Notes under the pieces: model-generated
What the model was told of the DNA's origin: nothing
The model's input: the letters and a program-made list of their open reading frames with translations, nothing else
Database searches by the model: none
Position numbers and translations under genes: made by a program
DNA from: Sphingosinithalassobacter tenebrarum
Lineage (GTDB): Bacteria; Pseudomonadota; Alphaproteobacteria; Sphingomonadales; Sphingomonadaceae
Length of the DNA: 64,000 nucleotides
Assembly (NCBI RefSeq): GCF_011057975.1
Contig: NZ_CP049109.1
Location: 2,201,001 to 2,265,000 of the forward strand
Reading direction: 5' to 3'
Shown here: positions 59,938-64,000 of the stretch, in pieces
Layout: each line of letters starts with the position of its first letter
Numbering within the stretch: position 1 is the first letter of the stretch

Positions 59938-60759
59938 ATGCAGAGCCAGAACGGCGTCTTTGCGCCTGAAACGACGCAGGATTACGGGGACGATCCGGTC
60001 GCCGTCCGCGATACCGACACCTATACCGGAGAATATGTCCGCGGGTTCGTCGACAAGTGGGACGAGCTGATCGATTGGGACGCCCGCGCCAAGAGCGAGG
60101 GCCAGTTTTTCATCGACGTGCTGAAAGCGCGCGGCAAGAAGAGCGTGCTCGACGTTTCGACCGGCACGGGCTTCCACTCGGTGCAGCTGCTCAAGGCGGG
60201 ATTCGACGTGACGTCGGCCGACGGCTCAGCGGAAATGCTCGCAAAGGCGTTCAAGAATGCAATGGACCAGGGCTTGATGCTCAAGACCGTTCATGCCGAC
60301 TGGCGCTGGCTCAATCGCGATGTCCACGGCAAGTATGACGCGATCATCTGTCTCGGCAACAGCTTCACGCATCTGTTCGACGAGAATGATCGTCGCCGCG
60401 CGCTCGCCGAATTTTATGCCGCGCTCAAGCATGACGGCATCCTGATTCTCGATCAGCGCAACTACGACCGGATTCTCGACGAGGGATTCGATACGAAGCA
60501 CAAATATTATTATTGCGGGGACAAGGTCACTGCCGAACCCGAGCATGTCGACGATTCACTGACGCGCTTCAAATACAGCTTCCCGGACGGGTCGCATTAC
60601 TATCTGAACATGTGTCCGATCCGTAAGGACTACATCCGTGGCCTGCTGCGTGACGTCGGTTTCCAGCAGATCCACAGCTACGGCGACTTCCAGGAGGAAG
60701 GCGAGGAAAAATCCCCCGACTTCTTCATCCATGTCGCGGAGAAAAGCTATGACGGTTGA
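59938..60759 (+). CDS. Glycine/sarcosine N-methyltransferase
   Basis: A 273-residue SAM methyltransferase. VLDVSTGTGFHSVQLLKAGFDVTSADGSAEML is the SAM-binding motif in the form seen in glycine sarcosine N-methyltransferases, and HKYYYCGDKVTAEPEHVDDSLTRFKYSF is a long conserved block of that family. It adds the first methyl groups to glycine in betaine synthesis. I chose ATG 59938, 8 nt after GAGGAG; ATG 59932 is also in frame. It overlaps the next gene by 11 nt. Confidence 0.88.
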   Translation: MQSQNGVFAPETTQDYGDDPVAVRDTDTYTGEYVRGFVDKWDELIDWDARAKSEGQFFIDVLKARGKKSVLDVSTGTGFHSVQLLKAGFDVTSADGSAEMLAKAFKNAMDQGLMLKTVHADWRWLNRDVHGKYDAIICLGNSFTHLFDENDRRRALAEFYAALKHDGILILDQRNYDRILDEGFDTKHKYYYCGDKVTAEPEHVDDSLTRFKYSFPDGSHYYLNMCPIRKDYIRGLLRDVGFQQIHSYGDFQEEGEEKSPDFFIHVAEKSYDG

Positions 60760-61573
60760 TGCCGGCGTAGCCACTGCCCGCGATTATTACGACAGCGCCG
60801 ATGCCGACGATTTCTACCACACCATCTGGGGTGGCGAGGACATTCATGTCGGCCTCTACGGCGAGACGCAGGATATTCGCACCGCGAGCCGCAAGACCGT
60901 GGATCACATGGCGGCCCGCCTCGGCGACCTGTCGGGGAAGAAGATCCTCGATATCGGCGCCGGTTACGGTGGCGGCGCGCGGCGGCTGGTAACCGAGCAT
61001 GGGGCGGGGCACGTCACCTGCCTCAACATCGCCCCGCGCGAGAATGACCGGAACCGCGAACTGACCAAGGCGGCGGGCCTGAATGACCGGATCGACGTGG
61101 TCGACGGCTCGTTCGACGACATCCCGTTCGATGCCGACAGCTTCGACATCATCTGGAGCCAGGACGCGATCCTGCACGCGCCCGATCGCAAGGCAGTGCT
61201 CGACGAAGTCGCGCGCGTGCTCAAGCCGGGCGGCCAGTTCATCCTGACCGATCCGATGCAGGCGGACGGGCTGACCGATACCTCGGACCTGCAGCCGATC
61301 TATGATCGCATCCACCTGCCCGATCTGGCGTCCTTCGGTTTTTACCGTGAGGAACTGGGCAACCGCGGTTTCGATGTGGTCGAGATCGAGGATCACACGC
61401 CGCAGCTGGCCAATCACTATGGCCGCGTCGCCGAGGAACTTGACGCGCGCCGCGCCGATGTGAAGGCAAGCGACGCGTTCGTCGACCGGATGCTCAAGGG
61501 CCTGTCTTATTGGGTGGAAGGCGGCCGGGCGGGCAAGCTCGCCTGGGGCATCATGCACTTCCGCAAGCGCTGA
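60749..61573 (+). CDS. Sarcosine/dimethylglycine N-methyltransferase
   Basis: A 274-residue SAM methyltransferase. The start ARDYYDSADADDFYHTIWGGEDIHVGLY and LDIGAGYGGGARRLV are typical of dimethylglycine methyltransferases, and WSQDAILHAPDRKAVLDEVARVLKPGG completes the fold. With its partner it makes glycine betaine, an osmoprotectant, from glycine and three SAM. Overlapping genes suggest coupled expression. Confidence 0.9.
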   Translation: MTVDAGVATARDYYDSADADDFYHTIWGGEDIHVGLYGETQDIRTASRKTVDHMAARLGDLSGKKILDIGAGYGGGARRLVTEHGAGHVTCLNIAPRENDRNRELTKAAGLNDRIDVVDGSFDDIPFDADSFDIIWSQDAILHAPDRKAVLDEVARVLKPGGQFILTDPMQADGLTDTSDLQPIYDRIHLPDLASFGFYREELGNRGFDVVEIEDHTPQLANHYGRVAEELDARRADVKASDAFVDRMLKGLSYWVEGGRAGKLAWGIMHFRKR

Positions 61574-61584
61574 TCGGCGTTTCA

Positions 61585-61620
61585 GCGCCCCGGCCGGTGC
61601 CATGCGCGCGGCCGGGGCGC
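61585..61620 (+). terminator. Terminator-like stem-loop after the betaine genes
   Basis: GCGCCCCGGCCG and CGGCCGGGGCGC pair perfectly over 12 bp, 11 nt after the methyltransferase stop. Only a short GATTTA follows, so the T-run is weak. Confidence 0.65.
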
Positions 61621-61664
61621 GATTTATCGGGTGCGCGGCGCCCGCGAAGCTGCGACACGGCACC

Positions 61665-62048
61665 ATGACCGCGCCGCGCTATCTGATCGACACCAATATC
61701 GCCATTCGCCTGATGCGCGGCGGCAGTTCGCGCATCGAACATCGTATTGCCAGCTTGGGGCAGGGCGCCGTCGCGCTGTCGGCGATCAGCCACGCCGAGT
61801 TGATGCAGGGTATAGGGCGACACGGTGCTGAGGCCGTTACCCGGCTAGAGGGGCTGCTCGAAACCATCCCGGTTCTGCCCTTTGACGATACCGCCGCGCG
61901 TGCCTTGCCGAGGGCGCAAAAGGCAAAGGGACGGATGGACCGGATGATCGCCGCGCATGCGCTGACGCTTGACTGTTGCCTCGTCACCGCCAACACGCGC
62001 GATTTCCGGGACGTGCCCGGGCTGCGTATCGAGGACTGGACGATCTGA
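61665..62048 (+). CDS. PIN-domain protein (VapC-like ribonuclease), solitary
   Basis: A 127-residue PIN domain. [15 protein letters not shown] has the first catalytic Asp, [13 protein letters not shown] the conserved Glu, and [24 protein letters not shown] the remaining acidic residues. It looks catalytically complete. VapC toxins normally follow a vapB antitoxin gene. Here none precedes it; the gene sits between a terminator and trmD. The start at 61665 fits the domain. Confidence 0.88.
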   Translation: MTAPRYLIDTNIAIRLMRGGSSRIEHRIASLGQGAVALSAISHAELMQGIGRHGAEAVTRLEGLLETIPVLPFDDTAARALPRAQKAKGRMDRMIAAHALTLDCCLVTANTRDFRDVPGLRIEDWTI

Positions 62049-62049
62049 C

Positions 62050-62772
62050 GTGCCCTTTGCCGCGACGATATTGACGCTCTACCCGGAGATGTTCCCCGGG
62101 CCGCTCGGGATTTCGCTGGCGGGCAGGGCGCTACGCGAGGGAAGCTGGTCGCTCGATGCCGTGCAGATCCGCGATTTCGCGACCGACAAGCATCGTTCGG
62201 TGGACGACACCCCGGCGGGGGGCGGCGCGGGCATGGTGCTGCGCGCCGATGTGCTTGCGGCGGCGGTCGACAGCGTCGCCGACGATCGCCCGGTGCTGGC
62301 GATGAGCCCGCGTGGCAGACCGCTGACGCAGGAACGGGTTCGGCAACTTTCGGCAGGGCCGGGCGTGACGATTTTGTGCGGGCGTTTCGAAGGCTTTGAC
62401 GAGCGTTTGTTCGAGGCGCGCGACATCGAACCGGTGTCGATCGGCGACTATGTGCTTTCGGGCGGCGAAATCGGCGCGTTCGTGCTACTCGACGCTTGCA
62501 TTCGGCTGCTTCCCGGCGTAATGGGCGCGGCTTCAAGCGGAGATGACGAGAGCTTCGAGACGGGGCTGCTCGAATATCCGCAATATACCCGACCTGTCGA
62601 ATGGGAAGGACGCGCGATCCCCGAAGTGCTGCGATCGGGGGATCATGCGAAAATCGCGGCCTGGCGCAAGTCGATGGCAGAGCGAGATACACGGCTAAGG
62701 AGGCCGGACCTTTGGGAGCGCCACGAGGGCGCTCGGGTTCAGTCTCCCTCTGGCGCGCGGCGAAAAGACTAG
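62050..62772 (+). CDS. trmD: tRNA (guanine-37-N1)-methyltransferase
   Basis: A 240-residue knotted SPOUT methyltransferase. [50 protein letters not shown] and [20 protein letters not shown], which forms the SAM-binding knot, are all present. It starts with GTG one nucleotide after the PIN gene stop and continues into rplS 11 nt on. Confidence 0.96.
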   Translation: MPFAATILTLYPEMFPGPLGISLAGRALREGSWSLDAVQIRDFATDKHRSVDDTPAGGGAGMVLRADVLAAAVDSVADDRPVLAMSPRGRPLTQERVRQLSAGPGVTILCGRFEGFDERLFEARDIEPVSIGDYVLSGGEIGAFVLLDACIRLLPGVMGAASSGDDESFETGLLEYPQYTRPVEWEGRAIPEVLRSGDHAKIAAWRKSMAERDTRLRRPDLWERHEGARVQSPSGARRKD

Positions 62773-62783
62773 GGACGATTGAG

Positions 62784-63173
62784 ATGAACCTCATTCAGAC
62801 GCTCGAAGCCGAGCAGATCGCCAAGTTCAACGAGGCGAAGAAGATACCGGATTTCCGCGCCGGCGACACGCTGAAGGTCGGCGTGAAGGTGGTCGAAGGC
62901 GAACGCACCCGAATCCAGAATTTCGAAGGCGTGTGCATCGCGCGTTCGAACAAGGGCATGGGCTCGAGCTTCACCGTGCGCAAGATTTCGTTCGGTGAGG
63001 GCGTCGAGCGCGTCTTCCCGCTCTATTCGCCCAACGTCGACAGCATCGAAGTCATCCGTCGCGGCGTCGTGCGTCGCGCCAAGCTCTATTATCTGCGCGG
63101 TCGCCGCGGCAAGTCGGCGCGTATCGCCGAGCGTCGCGACAACCGCCCGCAGGAAACCGAAGCGGCCGAATAA
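62784..63173 (+). CDS. rplS: 50S ribosomal protein L19
   Basis: A 129-residue L19. [35 protein letters not shown] and [28 protein letters not shown] are the invariant core. The C-terminal tail is slightly extended. It is the last gene of the operon, with a terminator behind it. Confidence 0.97.
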   Translation: MNLIQTLEAEQIAKFNEAKKIPDFRAGDTLKVGVKVVEGERTRIQNFEGVCIARSNKGMGSSFTVRKISFGEGVERVFPLYSPNVDSIEVIRRGVVRRAKLYYLRGRRGKSARIAERRDNRPQETEAAE

Positions 63174-63201
63174 GCCGGGTTTCCCGTAAGGGGTTTGCAA
63201 A

Positions 63202-63235
63202 GGGGCGCGGAAGTATCGGCTTCCGCGCCCCTTTT
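63202..63235 (+). terminator. Intrinsic terminator after rplS
   Basis: GGGGCGCGGAAG and CTTCCGCGCCCC pair perfectly over 12 bp around TATCGG and are followed by TTTT. It lies 28 nt after the rplS stop. Confidence 0.92.
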
Positions 63236-63261
63236 CGTTTCGGCCGTGGGTATGATCTTCT

Positions 63262-63714
63262 TCAGTCGGCGGCTTCCAGCATGTGCTTGATCTCGGCCAC
63301 GCGGTCATGCCCTGCGCGGACCGACATATAGCAGGATTCGATCAGCGCCCGCGTTTCTGCGGAGACATGTTCGTCCCGCATCGCGCGCTCGAATTCCTCC
63401 TTGAGATAATCCTCGCCGCGCTCGATTTCGGAAACCATCGCTTCGTCGCCGCCGCCAAGGACGCGACGAAAGGCTTCGATACGGCGGTGCACCGTCGCTG
63501 CAAAGGACCCATATTCGGCGGGCGTTCCGCCTAGTGCGCGGCTTCCCTGCTGCAGCCGATCGAGCATTTCGAGCCGATCCTGCGCCATTTGCGCGAAAAA
63601 TGTCGCATATCGGCCGGCATCGGAATGTTCCGACGAATATTCATAGCCGCGAATGCTGTCGATCGTGGTGACGATGAGGTCGTCGAGCTTCGCGATGTCG
63701 GTGTTGGCGGACAT
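63262..63714 (-). CDS. DUF2383/PA2169-family four-helix protein
   Basis: A 150-residue helical protein. IAKLDDLIVTTIDSIRGYEYSSEHSD and FFAQMAQDRLEMLDRLQQGSRALGG fit the ferritin-like DUF2383 group, of unknown stress-related function. Acidic residues and His that could bind metal are scattered along the helices. The ATG at 63714 follows AAGGAG at 8 nt; six upstream codons are in frame but unlikely. Confidence 0.82.
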   Translation of the reverse strand: MSANTDIAKLDDLIVTTIDSIRGYEYSSEHSDAGRYATFFAQMAQDRLEMLDRLQQGSRALGGTPAEYGSFAATVHRRIEAFRRVLGGGDEAMVSEIERGEDYLKEEFERAMRDEHVSAETRALIESCYMSVRAGHDRVAEIKHMLEAAD

Positions 63715-63882
63715 GGGGGAATCTCCTTGCAATCACCGTTCGTCAACGAATGTCGCCGAGCGCCGGTCCGGGCAAAGATGCCTAATCGAAGCTGAATCGG
63801 AGACATATGTGTCACGCGGGCCGGCCACGGGGCGGCTGACGGGTGATTGTAGAGCCGGGTGCGTGCAGCTAGACCGGCGCAC

Positions 63883-64000
63883 ATGGCCGGTTCGGATCAT
63901 TCAGATATCAGCGCGGCGCCCATCAAGTGGCGGTTTCCCGAAGTGCACCCCGAAGGGCGCAAATATGTCCTGATCGCGGGCGTGCTGACCTTCGTGTCGC
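63883..64000 (+). CDS. psd: Phosphatidylserine decarboxylase, partial (N-terminus)
   Basis: The first 39 codons, cut by the window end: IKWRFPEVHPEGRKYVLIAGVLTFVS after a short polar start. This N-terminal block, just before a membrane helix, is typical of the short (archaeal-type) phosphatidylserine decarboxylase proenzyme of alphaproteobacteria, which makes phosphatidylethanolamine. The self-cleavage site would lie outside the window. Confidence 0.72.
   Translation, partial: MAGSDHSDISAAPIKWRFPEVHPEGRKYVLIAGVLTFVS

Noticed and set aside
61574..61664. Search for a vapB-type antitoxin upstream of the PIN gene
   Set aside because: The interval is only 91 nt and is filled by a stem-loop; too short for a usual antitoxin.

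Overview
The window looks like a chromosome segment of a GC-rich alphaproteobacterium, most probably a sphingomonad. The grounds are the dense use of GTG/TTG starts and 4-nt ATGA/GTGA overlaps, a chpT gene beside a che operon, a PspF/PspABC locus with many small PspB-like genes, and the ffh-rpsP-rimM-trmD-rplS order. No taxonomic search was possible, so this is inference.

Region 1 (1-6304): a De Ley-Doudoroff D-galactose locus. galM and a truncated IlvD/Edd sugar-acid dehydratase run leftward. A FucP-type permease, dgoK, dgoA, an AraD1/GguC-like protein and a galactose 1-dehydrogenase run rightward as an overlapping operon. A LacI-type palindrome lies between the two arms.

Region 2 (6637-19839): cyoABCD quinol oxidase, then GH15 glucosidase and an SDR on the minus strand. 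An FMN hydroxy-acid dehydrogenase, a TPP oxidase/decarboxylase, a duplicated membrane protein, a gluconate dehydrogenase subunit-3-like protein and a GMC oxidoreductase follow. This reads as dehydrogenases beside their own terminal oxidase.

Region 3 (19888-34594): a retropepsin-like lipoprotein, exoD (5' end lost or unusual), then a complete type I-C CRISPR-Cas locus read on the minus strand: cas3, cas5d, cas8c (with internal cas11c), cas7, cas4, cas1, cas2, leader and a 70-repeat array. Between cas3 and cas5d lies the most interesting element. It is a lone degenerate repeat followed by a spacer-like sequence matching, with a TTC PAM, a nearby site that would cover the -35 of a candidate promoter. 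A small ORF sits between the promoter and the degenerate repeat. This is the layout of a CreA/CreR-type Cascade-guiding RNA, possibly a CreTA toxin-antitoxin. A tRNA-Glu(CTC) closes the region.

Region 4 (34765-45353): chpT and cheA-cheW-cheY-cheB-cheR, an amidase, RNase P RNA, a J-domain protein, a 2Fe-2S ferredoxin-like protein, an AsmA-like protein and sufE.

Region 5 (45465-56703): phage-shock locus. Divergent pspF faces a sigma-54-promoted operon of a 35-aa protein, pspA, pspB, pspC and five small genes, four of them PspB-like. Then come sodB, an acyltransferase, yciB, ftsY, mtaB, a DUF924 protein and a GGDEF-EAL protein.

Region 6 (56934-64000): the ffh-rpsP-rimM-trmD-rplS operon, interrupted between rimM and trmD by an AT-rich stretch, two methyltransferases for betaine synthesis from glycine, and a solitary PIN-domain gene. 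The window ends with a DUF2383-like protein and the start of psd.
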